Positions 1 to 5,319 of a stretch of 6,398 nt of DNA are shown here, piece after piece. Under the pieces are notes generated by a model. It did no database searches. It was not told the DNA's origin and saw only the letters and a program-made list of their open reading frames with translations. Within the stretch, counting starts at the first letter, position 1. The number at the start of each line of letters is the position of its first letter. Made by a program: the position numbers and the translations under genes. The DNA comes from Syntrophaceae bacterium UBA5761 (GTDB lineage: Bacteria > Desulfobacterota > Syntrophia > Syntrophales > UBA4778), in contig DIEZ01000018.1 of assembly GCA_002418885.1 (NCBI GenBank), positions 1 through 6,398 of the forward strand. Reading direction: 5' to 3'.

Positions 1-61
1 GAAGGAAGCAGCGGTAGCAATGACCTCCGGGTGCTGCGGGTAAACCTGGCTATCAGTTTTT
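1..61 (+). ncRNA. ffs: Signal recognition particle RNA (4.5S/ffs), 3' half, cut by window start
   Basis: This is the RNA scaffold of the bacterial signal recognition particle, which binds Ffh and targets nascent membrane proteins to FtsY and the translocon. The sequence opens with GAAGGAAGCAGC (1-12). That is the last three bases of the GGAA tetraloop followed by the near-invariant 3' strand of the Ffh-binding symmetric and asymmetric loops. The later GTGCTGCGGGTAAACCTGG (31-49) fits the descending strand of helix 8 and the closing region of SRP RNAs. A T5 run at 57-61 follows directly, so the long closing stem plus T-tract probably acts as the terminator and puts the RNA end near 57-61. The 5' arm lies outside the window, so base pairing cannot be confirmed here. 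Its place directly upstream of dnaX matches the scr-dnaX-yaaK-recR order of Bacillus subtilis. Confidence 0.88.
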
Positions 62-204
62 GACCCGGTAGAAGCCGGGCAGTAGTTCAAGGATCGAAGT
101 TAAGACACGGACACACTCCCTTCACCCCTTTCCCTCATTACCGCAGTGCCTGTCTTAGCTTTTGAATTGAAGCCTTAAGCTGGCGACCCTCAGGGAGGAG
201 TTTT
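62..204 (+). other. Leader between SRP RNA and dnaX
   Basis: This is noncoding spacer. It holds a compact predicted hairpin at 64-79 (CCCGGT, loop AGAA, GCCGGG; six pairs, the last a G-U). No T-tract follows that hairpin, so it does not look like a standard intrinsic terminator. A TTGACC at 60-65 resembles a -35 box, but the bases 16-18 further on (around 82-89, TAGTTC) make a poor -10, so no dnaX promoter is called. The region ends in the dnaX ribosome binding site GGAGG at 194-198, six bases before the GTG start. I see no tRNA in it. Confidence 0.5.
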
Positions 205-1869
205 GTGGAATATCTCGTCTTGGCCCGAAAATGGCGACCGCAGGTTTTTGAGGATGTTGTCGGGCAGGACCACGTCGTCAAGACGCTGAAGAACGCCATC
301 CGCCGCGACCGTGTCGCCCATGCCCTGATCTTCAGCGGACCCCGGGGGATAGGGAAGACTTCGGTAGCCCGTATCCTTGCCAAGGCCCTTAACTGCGAGA
401 AGGGCCCCGCCGAAACACCCTGTAATGAGTGCACGAACTGTAGGGAGATCACGGAAGGGGTCTCCATGGACGTGCGGGAGATCGACGGCGCCTCGAACCG
501 CGGCATCGACGAAGTGCGGGAGTTGAGGGAAAACGTCAAATTCTCGCCGCTAACCTCGCGGTACAAGGTTTACATAATCGATGAAGTCCACATGTTGACC
601 AAGGAGGCCTTCAATGCCCTCCTGAAGACGATCGAGGAACCTCCGCCCCATGTCATTTTCATGTTTGCGACGACGGAGGTCCACCGGGTTCCGGCCACGA
701 TCCTCTCCCGGTGCCAGCGCCACGAGTTTCGCCGGATGTCTATCAAGCAGATCTCCGCCACGCTCAGGAAGATCGCGACGGCTGAGGGGATCGAGATCAG
801 CGACGCCGGCCTTTCCCTGATAGCCGAAGGGGCAGAAGGAAGCCTGAGGGATGCGGAGAGCATCTTCGACCAGGTCATCTCTTACGCAGGGACCGTGGTC
901 AAGGACGGCGACGTCGAAACGCTCTTAGGTTTTACGGACAGGAAGCTCCTCTATGACATTTCCCGGGCCGTCATCGGTCGGGACGCAAAAGCCGCCCTGG
1001 GTATCCTCGATGAAGGATACTATGCGGGCCTCGACATGAAGCAATTTTACCAAATGTTGCAGAGGCACTTCATGAACCTGCTTCTGGTGAAAGTTGCCGA
1101 GGGGGCCGGACGGTTCATCGACCTGCCCGATTTTGAGGTAGCGGAGCTGAAAAAACAGGCCGGCAGCGCGTCGGGAGAAACGCTGAAGCGACTGCTCGAC
1201 ATCCTGATGGCGGAAGATGAAGAGGTACGAAAGAGCCTGGACCCGAAACTGAACCTCGAGTTTATCCTCGTAAAAATGGCGTCGCTCGAACCGCTTATAC
1301 CGGTGTACGAATTGCTGGATAGAGTGGAGGGTATGGAAAGGCGGTTGACGGGTACGGGTAAGGCCCAGCCCCTCAAGGCATCACCGATCGCCCCCAAAGA
1401 ACCTGAAAGGGAAAGGGCGGAACAGGCGGAGATGCCGGTAGCTGAGCCGGCAACGGGTGACCTTTGGGAAGGCTTCAAGGAAACGGTGAAGAAAAGGAGC
1501 AACCCGCTGTGGTCCATGATAGAACCGGGAAGCTTGATCGGCTATGAAAAAGGTTGCCTAAGGATAGGCTTTCCGAAGGGGTACGTTTTCCTGGACCATC
1601 TGAATGATCCCTCCCAGAGAGGTCGCCTGGCGGAGATTGGGCGGGAATTTTTCGGCGAAGAGGTGACTGTCAAGATAGAAACGGGCGCGGGAGACGGTTC
1701 TGTCGTTGCCCCGGGAAACGGCCTTCCGGCCGACGGCAGTAACGACAATGATATCAAGAAAGAGGCGCTGAACCACCCGATGGTCCAAAAGGTCATGGAT
1801 ATATTCGAGGGAGCGGAAATCAAGGAGATTATCACGAGAAAACAAACCGGTGACCCTTCGCGAGGGTGA
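205..1869 (+). CDS. dnaX: DNA polymerase III clamp-loader subunit tau (DnaX)
   Basis: This is the ATPase of the replicative clamp loader: it opens the DnaN sliding clamp and bridges the polymerase cores and DnaB helicase. The product is 554 aa, similar to Bacillus DnaX (about 560) and shorter than E. coli tau (643). The N-terminus MEYLVLARKWRP is classic for DnaX. Visible AAA+ motifs are Walker A GPRGIGKTS (45-53), zinc-binding cysteines C64, C73, C76 and C79, Walker B DEVH (126-129), sensor 1 FATTE (154-158), the SRC arginine-finger motif (168-170) and sensor 2 GSLRD (212-216). The collar domain covers roughly 225-365. A Pro/Glu/Ala-rich linker (about 380-420) then leads to a compact C-terminal domain (about 420-515) and a short tail. 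The GTG start is chosen because it keeps the conserved N-terminus and has GGAGG six bases upstream. No canonical -1 slippery heptamer in the right phase is visible, so a programmed gamma form is not supported. Confidence 0.97.
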   Translation: MEYLVLARKWRPQVFEDVVGQDHVVKTLKNAIRRDRVAHALIFSGPRGIGKTSVARILAKALNCEKGPAETPCNECTNCREITEGVSMDVREIDGASNRGIDEVRELRENVKFSPLTSRYKVYIIDEVHMLTKEAFNALLKTIEEPPPHVIFMFATTEVHRVPATILSRCQRHEFRRMSIKQISATLRKIATAEGIEISDAGLSLIAEGAEGSLRDAESIFDQVISYAGTVVKDGDVETLLGFTDRKLLYDISRAVIGRDAKAALGILDEGYYAGLDMKQFYQMLQRHFMNLLLVKVAEGAGRFIDLPDFEVAELKKQAGSASGETLKRLLDILMAEDEEVRKSLDPKLNLEFILVKMASLEPLIPVYELLDRVEGMERRLTGTGKAQPLKASPIAPKEPERERAEQAEMPVAEPATGDLWEGFKETVKKRSNPLWSMIEPGSLIGYEKGCLRIGFPKGYVFLDHLNDPSQRGRLAEIGREFFGEEVTVKIETGAGDGSVVAPGNGLPADGSNDNDIKKEALNHPMVQKVMDIFEGAEIKEIITRKQTGDPSRG

Positions 1870-1874
1870 ACCGG
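1847..1874 (+). promoter_or_regulatory. Hairpin overlapping the dnaX stop codon
   Basis: CCGGT (1847-1851) pairs with ACCGG (1870-1874). After a small internal loop, ACCCT (1853-1857) pairs with AGGGT (1863-1867), leaving the five-base loop TCGCG. The stem is GC-rich and contains the dnaX TGA. No T-run follows, so it is not a typical intrinsic terminator. mRNA protection, a processing site or a pause site are possible roles; these are inferences from pairing alone. Confidence 0.45.
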
Positions 1875-1881
1875 GCAAGCC

Positions 1882-1929
1882 TGGATGGGAGGGGGTAAAT
1901 TCCGGGTAGGCGGAGAGCCCTTTCATCCA
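1882..1929 (+). promoter_or_regulatory. Long hairpin in the ybaB leader
   Basis: Bases 1882-1893 (TGGATGGGAGGG) pair without a break to 1918-1929 (CCCTTTCATCCA), giving a 12-bp stem with two adjacent G-U pairs and a 24-base loop. It sits between dnaX and ybaB and ends just before the G-rich ybaB ribosome binding site. It could affect ybaB translation or dnaX/ybaB mRNA processing. No T-tract follows, so a terminator is unlikely. The structure was found by eye, with no folding energy computed. Confidence 0.45.
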
Positions 1930-1936
1930 AGGGGGG

Positions 1937-1941
1937 GGAGG
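1937..1941 (+). promoter_or_regulatory. Ribosome binding site deciding the TTG start of ybaB
   Basis: GGAGG at 1937-1941 lies seven bases before the TTG at 1949. It is preceded by a G-run (1931-1938, eight G). The strong site supports TTG initiation, which is needed to keep the conserved YbaB N-terminus. Any slippage in the G-run would fall upstream of AGG and would not change the distance to the start codon. Confidence 0.7.
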
Positions 1942-1948
1942 AAAAGCA

Positions 1949-2260
1949 TTGGCGAATTTTCAAAACATCATAAAACAGGCCCAGCAGATGCAGGCCAAGA
2001 TGATGAAGCTCCAGGAGGAACTCGCTTCGAGGACCGTGGAGGCGTCGGCCGGCGGGGGTATGGTGACGGCCGTCGTGAACGGCAAGCACGAGCTCGTGTC
2101 GTTGAAGATCGAAAAAGACGTCGTCAACCCCGATGACGTGGAAATGCTCCAGGACCTGATCGTGGCGGCGGTGAACGAGGCCGTGCGCAAGGCGCAGGAA
2201 ATGGCCCAGGCGGAGATGGCCAAACTCACCGGCGGTCTCCAGATACCCGGCCTTACCTGA
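1949..2260 (+). CDS. ybaB: YbaB/EbfC family nucleoid-associated DNA-binding protein
   Basis: This is a small dimeric DNA-binding protein of the YbaB/EbfC family, associated with the nucleoid and often encoded between dnaX and recR. The product is 103 aa, the normal family size. An N-terminal amphipathic helix (about 3-30, [20 protein letters not shown]) leads into the conserved core [20 protein letters not shown] (30-49). The segment [20 protein letters not shown] and a second helix rich in Ala, Gln and Met follow, and the protein ends in the family's G-L-x-I-P-G-L tail. The start is a TTG with GGAGG seven bases upstream. Internal ATG codons (first near residue 14) would remove the conserved first helix, so they are rejected. 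The precise cellular role of the family is still not well settled. The dnaX-ybaB-recR order strongly supports the assignment. Confidence 0.95.
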   Translation: MANFQNIIKQAQQMQAKMMKLQEELASRTVEASAGGGMVTAVVNGKHELVSLKIEKDVVNPDDVEMLQDLIVAAVNEAVRKAQEMAQAEMAKLTGGLQIPGLT

Positions 2261-2280
2261 AGCATTCGGAAGAGATGATC

Positions 2281-2883
2281 ATGATGACCGGTTATCCCGC
2301 ACCAATGCGCCGTTTGATAAAGGAGCTGAGCCGTTTTCCCGGCGTCGGCGAAAAGACGGCCTCGCGGCTCGCGGCCTTCATCCTCCATACACCCAGGGAA
2401 GAAGCGCGAAGGCTTGCGGAGAGCATCATGGAGGTAAAGGAGAAGATCCGTCTATGCGCAACCTGTTTCAACTTGGCGGAGGGCGAATTCTGCGATGTAT
2501 GCAAGGACACGACGCGGGAGAAAGACGTAATCTGTGTCGTCGAAGAGCCTGATTCCCTCATCGCCATCGAAGAAAGCGGCAGTTTCCGGGGAACCTACCA
2601 TGTCCTCCACGGCGCCCTCTCGCCGCTCGACGGGGTCGGCCCGGAGCGCCTGCGGCTTCAGGAACTCCGGGACCGGATAGAGCGCAATCGGGTGAGAGAG
2701 GTCATCGTCGCCACCAATCCCAGCGTCCAGGGCGAGTCAACGGCGCTTCTCATCACGAGAATGCTCAAGGAGAAAGACGTTAGGGTGACGAGAATCGCGT
2801 TCGGCGTCCCGATGGGCGGCGACCTGAAATACGTGGACAAGATGACGCTTGCCAAGGCAATAGAGTTCCGTAGGGGGATGTGA
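2281..2883 (+). CDS. recR: Recombination mediator protein RecR
   Basis: RecR acts with RecO (and RecF) to load RecA onto SSB-coated single-stranded DNA in gapped-DNA repair. With this start the product is 200 aa, typical for the family. Domains in order are a helix-hairpin-helix [11 protein letters not shown] (19-29), a four-cysteine zinc finger C59, C62, C71, C74 (CATC and CDVC), and a Toprim fold beginning at [10 protein letters not shown] (83-92) with the conserved [10 protein letters not shown] (146-155). The C-terminal signature [16 protein letters not shown] (175-190) closes it. Three ATG codons cluster at 2275, 2281 and 2284. The upstream GGAAGAG (2268-2274) directly abuts the first but is well spaced for 2281, so I chose 2281; starting at 2275 would only add Met-Ile. 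The gap from ybaB is about 20 bases, consistent with one operon. The stop lies next to the fumarase alpha gene. Confidence 0.96.
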   Translation: MMTGYPAPMRRLIKELSRFPGVGEKTASRLAAFILHTPREEARRLAESIMEVKEKIRLCATCFNLAEGEFCDVCKDTTREKDVICVVEEPDSLIAIEESGSFRGTYHVLHGALSPLDGVGPERLRLQELRDRIERNRVREVIVATNPSVQGESTALLITRMLKEKDVRVTRIAFGVPMGGDLKYVDKMTLAKAIEFRRGM

Positions 2884-2891
2884 CCTGCCTT

Positions 2892-3740
2892 ATGAACCCC
2901 ATCAGGGAAGTATCGTGCGAAACGGTCACCGAGACCGTCAGAAAACTGTTCATCGAAGCCAATACAGTACTCGGAGAAGACATTCTGGAGGCAGTAAACC
3001 GGGCCTGTGCAGCCGAGGAATCCTATATCGCCCGTCTCGCCCTTGAACAGATCTGCGAAAATGCCCGGATAGCGAGGGAAGAGGTCGTGGCCCTTTGTCA
3101 GGATACGGGTCTTGCCGTGGTTTTCGCCGAGGTCGGTCAGGACGTCCATGTCGTGGGCGGTTCCTTCGGGGTTTCGGTCCAGGAGGGAGTTCGGAGGGCT
3201 TACAGCGAGGGTTACTTCCGAAAATCCCTCTGCGACCCCTTGACGAGAAAGAACACGGGCGACAACACCCCCGCCGTCGTCCACACCGAGATCGTACCCG
3301 GAGACAGGATCAGGCTGCAGGTCATGGCCAAGGGCGGGGGAAGCGAAAATATGAGCAGTGTTCATATGCTGCTTCCGACGGCCGGCGTCGAGGGGATTGA
3401 GAATGCTGTGTTGGAGAGCGTGCGGAAGGCCGGCCCCAATCCGTGCCCTCCCGTAGTCCTCGGTGTCGGCATAGGCGGAACGGTCGAGAGGGCGGCGCTG
3501 CTCTCGAAGAAGGCCCTTCTCAGGCCGTTGGGGGAAAAAAGCGGAGACAACCGCTTGGCGAAGATGGAGGAAGACATCCTCGACAAGTTGAACCGGCTGG
3601 GGTTCGGCCCCCAAGGATACGGGGGCAAGACGACGGCCCTGGCGGTCAGTATCGAGATGGAGCCGTGTCATATCGCGAGTCTCCCCGTAGCCGTAAGTAT
3701 TCAGTGCCACGCATCAAGACACAAAGAAGCCGTCATTTGA
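2892..3740 (+). CDS. fumA: Class I Fe-S fumarate hydratase, alpha subunit
   Basis: This is the N-terminal half (alpha chain) of the heterodimeric, oxygen-sensitive fumarase that interconverts fumarate and malate; related tartrate dehydratase alpha chains (TtdA) share the fold. With the ATG at 2892 it is 282 aa, the usual size. Three cysteines expected to hold the catalytic 4Fe-4S cluster are visible: C69 in CQDTG (69-73), C185 in NPCPP and C272 in QCHASRH. Their spacing resembles that of structurally studied single-chain class I fumarases. KGGGSENMS (147-155) and GVGIGGT (about 191-197) are further family signatures. A GTG at 2880 overlapping the recR stop is in frame and would add four residues. 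The ATG gives the family-like N-terminus MNPIREV, but neither start has an ideally spaced Shine-Dalgarno, so translation may depend on coupling from recR. Symbols vary between organisms; the E. coli gene called fumA is a single fused chain. Tartrate as substrate cannot be excluded. Confidence 0.92.
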   Translation: MNPIREVSCETVTETVRKLFIEANTVLGEDILEAVNRACAAEESYIARLALEQICENARIAREEVVALCQDTGLAVVFAEVGQDVHVVGGSFGVSVQEGVRRAYSEGYFRKSLCDPLTRKNTGDNTPAVVHTEIVPGDRIRLQVMAKGGGSENMSSVHMLLPTAGVEGIENAVLESVRKAGPNPCPPVVLGVGIGGTVERAALLSKKALLRPLGEKSGDNRLAKMEEDILDKLNRLGFGPQGYGGKTTALAVSIEMEPCHIASLPVAVSIQCHASRHKEAVI

Positions 3741-3766
3741 GGAGACGGCGAAGGGCTGCATGAGAG

Positions 3767-4324
3767 ATGAAGGATGCCGTTCGTATCGAAACGCCCCTTG
3801 CCGACGAAACCTGTCGCTTACTGAAGGCCGGTGACAAGGTTTTTTTGAGCGGTGAGGTATACACGGGGAGAGACATGGCGCATCGAAGACTGTGCGATGC
3901 AGCCCGGAAGGGCGAGAAACTCCCCATCCCTCTCCAGGGTACGACGATCTTCTACGCGGCACCCACGCCGGCCTCCCCCGGTCGCATAATCGGCTCCGTC
4001 GGACCCACGACAAGTTATCGGATGGATTCGTGCACTCTGGAATTGCTCAGAATGGGACTCAAGGGAATGATCGGAAAAGGAAGGCGGTCACCGGAAGTTG
4101 TCGAGGCGATCCGGGAGTGCCGGGCCGTTTACTTCGGGGCGCCGGGAGGTGTGGCAGCACTCCTGTCCCGGCACGTGAAAAAGGCTCAGGTTGTGGCTTA
4201 TGAAGACCTCGGCCCGGAAGCCATCCTGAAGCTCGAGGTTTCGGATATGCCCCTCGTGGTGCTGATTGACAGCCACGGTAGGGACCTTTATGGCAGTGTG
4301 CTCGGCATCGATAAAAATGCTTAA
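3767..4324 (+). CDS. fumB: Class I Fe-S fumarate hydratase, beta subunit
   Basis: This is the C-terminal half (beta chain) of class I fumarase and completes the active site with the preceding alpha subunit. At 185 aa it has normal length. Family motifs are the early IETPLADE segment (7-14), TGRDMAHRR (33-41), GPTTSYRMD (79-87) holding the conserved Thr and Arg of the substrate pocket, IGKG (102-105), and YFGAPGGVAAL (122-132). The conserved LGPEAILKLEV stretch lies near residues 148-158. It follows the alpha gene by 26 bases. The ATG at 3767 is the first possible start, because an in-frame TGA lies two codons upstream (3761-3763). Its Shine-Dalgarno is weak: AAGGG at 3751-3755 is 11 bases away, and an out-of-frame ATG sits at 3760. 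The name fumB here means beta subunit, not the E. coli anaerobic isozyme FumB. Tartrate dehydratase beta (TtdB) is the main alternative. Confidence 0.92.
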   Translation: MKDAVRIETPLADETCRLLKAGDKVFLSGEVYTGRDMAHRRLCDAARKGEKLPIPLQGTTIFYAAPTPASPGRIIGSVGPTTSYRMDSCTLELLRMGLKGMIGKGRRSPEVVEAIRECRAVYFGAPGGVAALLSRHVKKAQVVAYEDLGPEAILKLEVSDMPLVVLIDSHGRDLYGSVLGIDKNA

Positions 4325-4331
4325 ATAAATA

Positions 4332-4359
4332 TTGACTTTCTCGACATATTTGATAGTAG
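4332..4359 (+). promoter_or_regulatory. Candidate sigma-70 promoter upstream of the POR genes
   Basis: TTGACT (4332-4337) matches five of six bases of the -35 consensus. TAGTAG (4354-4359), after a 16-base spacer, is only a weak -10 (three of six). The 85-base gap is visibly more AT-rich than the flanking genes. A six-base inverted repeat, AAATAT (4327-4332) and ATATTT (4346-4351), straddles the -35 and could be an operator, although such short AT repeats arise easily by chance. A weak stem with a T5 run (about 4360-4379) follows. Confidence 0.35.
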
Positions 4360-4409
4360 AAGCGACTTAATTCGTTTTTCTGCAATTCACAGTTCATGGA
4401 GAAGCTATC

Positions 4410-4973
4410 ATGATAGAAAGCAGGTGGCATGGGAGGGGTGGTCAAGGGGCGGTGACGTCGGTAGAGATGTTGGCGCTTGCCGCCATAGAAGAAGGAAAAT
4501 ACGCCCAGGGATTTCCTGCCTTCGGACCGGAACGTCGCGGTGCCCCGGTCATGGCTTTCAACCGGATATCCGACACGCCGATCAAGATCCGGTCGGGAAT
4601 CTACCATCCGGATGTGGTTGTTGTGCTCGACCCGAGTCTTGTGAACTTGGTTCCCGTCACCGACGGGTTGAAGCCGGAGGGCGTTCTCATCGTCAACACC
4701 TCGAAACCGGCGGAAGAAATCAGGAGGATCCTGAACTACCGGGGGATTCTTTATACGGTCGATGCGACGCGTATCGCAAGGGAGGAGTTGGGGGTGCCTA
4801 TCACCAACACGACCATGCTGGGCGCAGTGCTCAAGGTCACAGGGGTTCTCAGGCTCGATGCCCTGAAAAACCCGCTGGCGCATCGTTTCGGCAAGCTGGC
4901 CGGGAGGAATATGGCGGCGTTGAAGAGGGCTTATAGTGAAGTGAGGATGGCAGAGGTCGTAAAGGCTGCTTAG
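4410..4973 (+). CDS. porC: Pyruvate:ferredoxin oxidoreductase, gamma subunit
   Basis: This is the gamma subunit of a four-subunit 2-oxoacid:ferredoxin oxidoreductase, which converts pyruvate and CoA to acetyl-CoA, CO2 and reduced ferredoxin (or the reverse). The product is 187 aa, normal for gamma chains. It shows the N-terminal GRGGQGAVT (8-16), the FGPERRGAPV segment (38-47), and ITNTTMLGA (131-139), all hallmarks of this subunit. GGAG at 4398-4401 lies eight bases before the ATG. It is the first gene after an AT-rich gap with a candidate promoter, so it probably starts its own transcript. Pyruvate is favoured as substrate because of the downstream alpha subunit; 2-ketoisovalerate or 2-oxoglutarate enzymes have similar gamma chains. 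The symbol porG is used in some species. Confidence 0.93.
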   Translation: MIESRWHGRGGQGAVTSVEMLALAAIEEGKYAQGFPAFGPERRGAPVMAFNRISDTPIKIRSGIYHPDVVVVLDPSLVNLVPVTDGLKPEGVLIVNTSKPAEEIRRILNYRGILYTVDATRIAREELGVPITNTTMLGAVLKVTGVLRLDALKNPLAHRFGKLAGRNMAALKRAYSEVRMAEVVKAA

Positions 4974-5009
4974 ACGACATTCGGGGCAAATCATTCAGGG
5001 GTTTTAAGT

Positions 5010-5318
5010 ATGGAAAAGAGAAAAATTAAGAGCAAGGCCTGGCCGGAAAAGTGGTATGAAGTCAACCCAGGCTGCATAGTTTTCGTTCCCGGCAATGCCC
5101 GCGAGTACAAAACGGGGACTTGGAGGTCCCAGCGGCCGCTGTGGGATAACAAAAAGTGCATTAAGTGCGGGATCTGTTACATTTTCTGTCCGGAAGGTTG
5201 CATCCGGGAGACGGAAGAGGGATATTTCGCGGCCGACCTGGACTACTGCAAGGGATGCGGGATCTGCGCTCATGAATGTTGGCCCGGCGCGATCACCATG
5301 CAGGAGGAGGAGGAATAA
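5010..5318 (+). CDS. porD: Pyruvate:ferredoxin oxidoreductase, delta subunit (2x[4Fe-4S] ferredoxin-type)
   Basis: This small electron-transfer subunit carries electrons from the TPP site toward external ferredoxin. The product is 102 aa. The stretch GNAREYKTGTWRSQRP (28-43) is typical of POR delta chains. Two CxxCxxCxxxC motifs follow: C50, C53, C56, C60 (CIKCGICYIFCP) and C80, C83, C86, C90 (CKGCGICAHECW). By the usual crossed pattern, C60 would complete the second cluster and C90 the first. In the second motif the usual Pro right after the last Cys is replaced by Trp, with Pro one position later (C-W-P). The start has AGGGG at 4997-5001, eight bases upstream, and lies 36 bases after porC. 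The acidic tail QEEEE is encoded by the same purine repeat that serves as the porA ribosome binding site. Confidence 0.95.
   Translation: MEKRKIKSKAWPEKWYEVNPGCIVFVPGNAREYKTGTWRSQRPLWDNKKCIKCGICYIFCPEGCIRETEEGYFAADLDYCKGCGICAHECWPGAITMQEEEE
5302..5315 (+). promoter_or_regulatory. Ribosome binding site of porA inside the porD C-terminus
   Basis: A purine repeat made of AGG/GAG triplets (5302-5315) encodes the glutamates at the end of PorD and also presents several Shine-Dalgarno registers just before the ATG at 5320. With only one base between the porD stop (5316-5318) and the porA start, re-initiation or coupling is likely, which would suit equal subunit amounts. Confidence 0.75.
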
Positions 5319-5319
5319 G

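Noticed and set aside
64..79. Hairpin CCCGGT-AGAA-GCCGGG as an intrinsic terminator of the SRP RNA
   Set aside because: The T-run (57-61) lies before the hairpin rather than after it, on either strand the order is wrong, so it was kept only as a leader structure.
60..88. dnaX promoter with TTGACC as -35
   Set aside because: The matching -10 position (TAGTTC) has too few consensus bases to support a call.
154..183. Short inverted repeats (AGCTT/AAGCT and GCTT/AAGC) before dnaX
   Set aside because: Stems of four to five pairs in an AT-rich stretch are expected by chance and overlap in conflicting ways.
1931..1938. Eight-G run as a phase-variation switch for ybaB
   Set aside because: The run is outside the coding frame and upstream of the AGG core, so length changes would not alter frame or start spacing.
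1885..2136. 83-codon plus-strand open frame overlapping the ybaB start
   Set aside because: It is out of frame with ybaB, its Gly/Arg-rich product looks like a shadow translation, and it has no family signature.
2658..3710. 350-codon open frame on the minus strand opposite recR and the fumarase alpha gene
   Set aside because: It lies fully over two genes with clear family motifs; the predicted protein shows no recognisable domain. Long antisense frames are common in GC-rich genes.
4059..4994. 311-codon minus-strand open frame over the fumarase beta and porC genes
   Set aside because: It spans an intergenic promoter gap and two well-supported genes, and its composition (Pro, Arg and His rich) is typical of a shadow frame.
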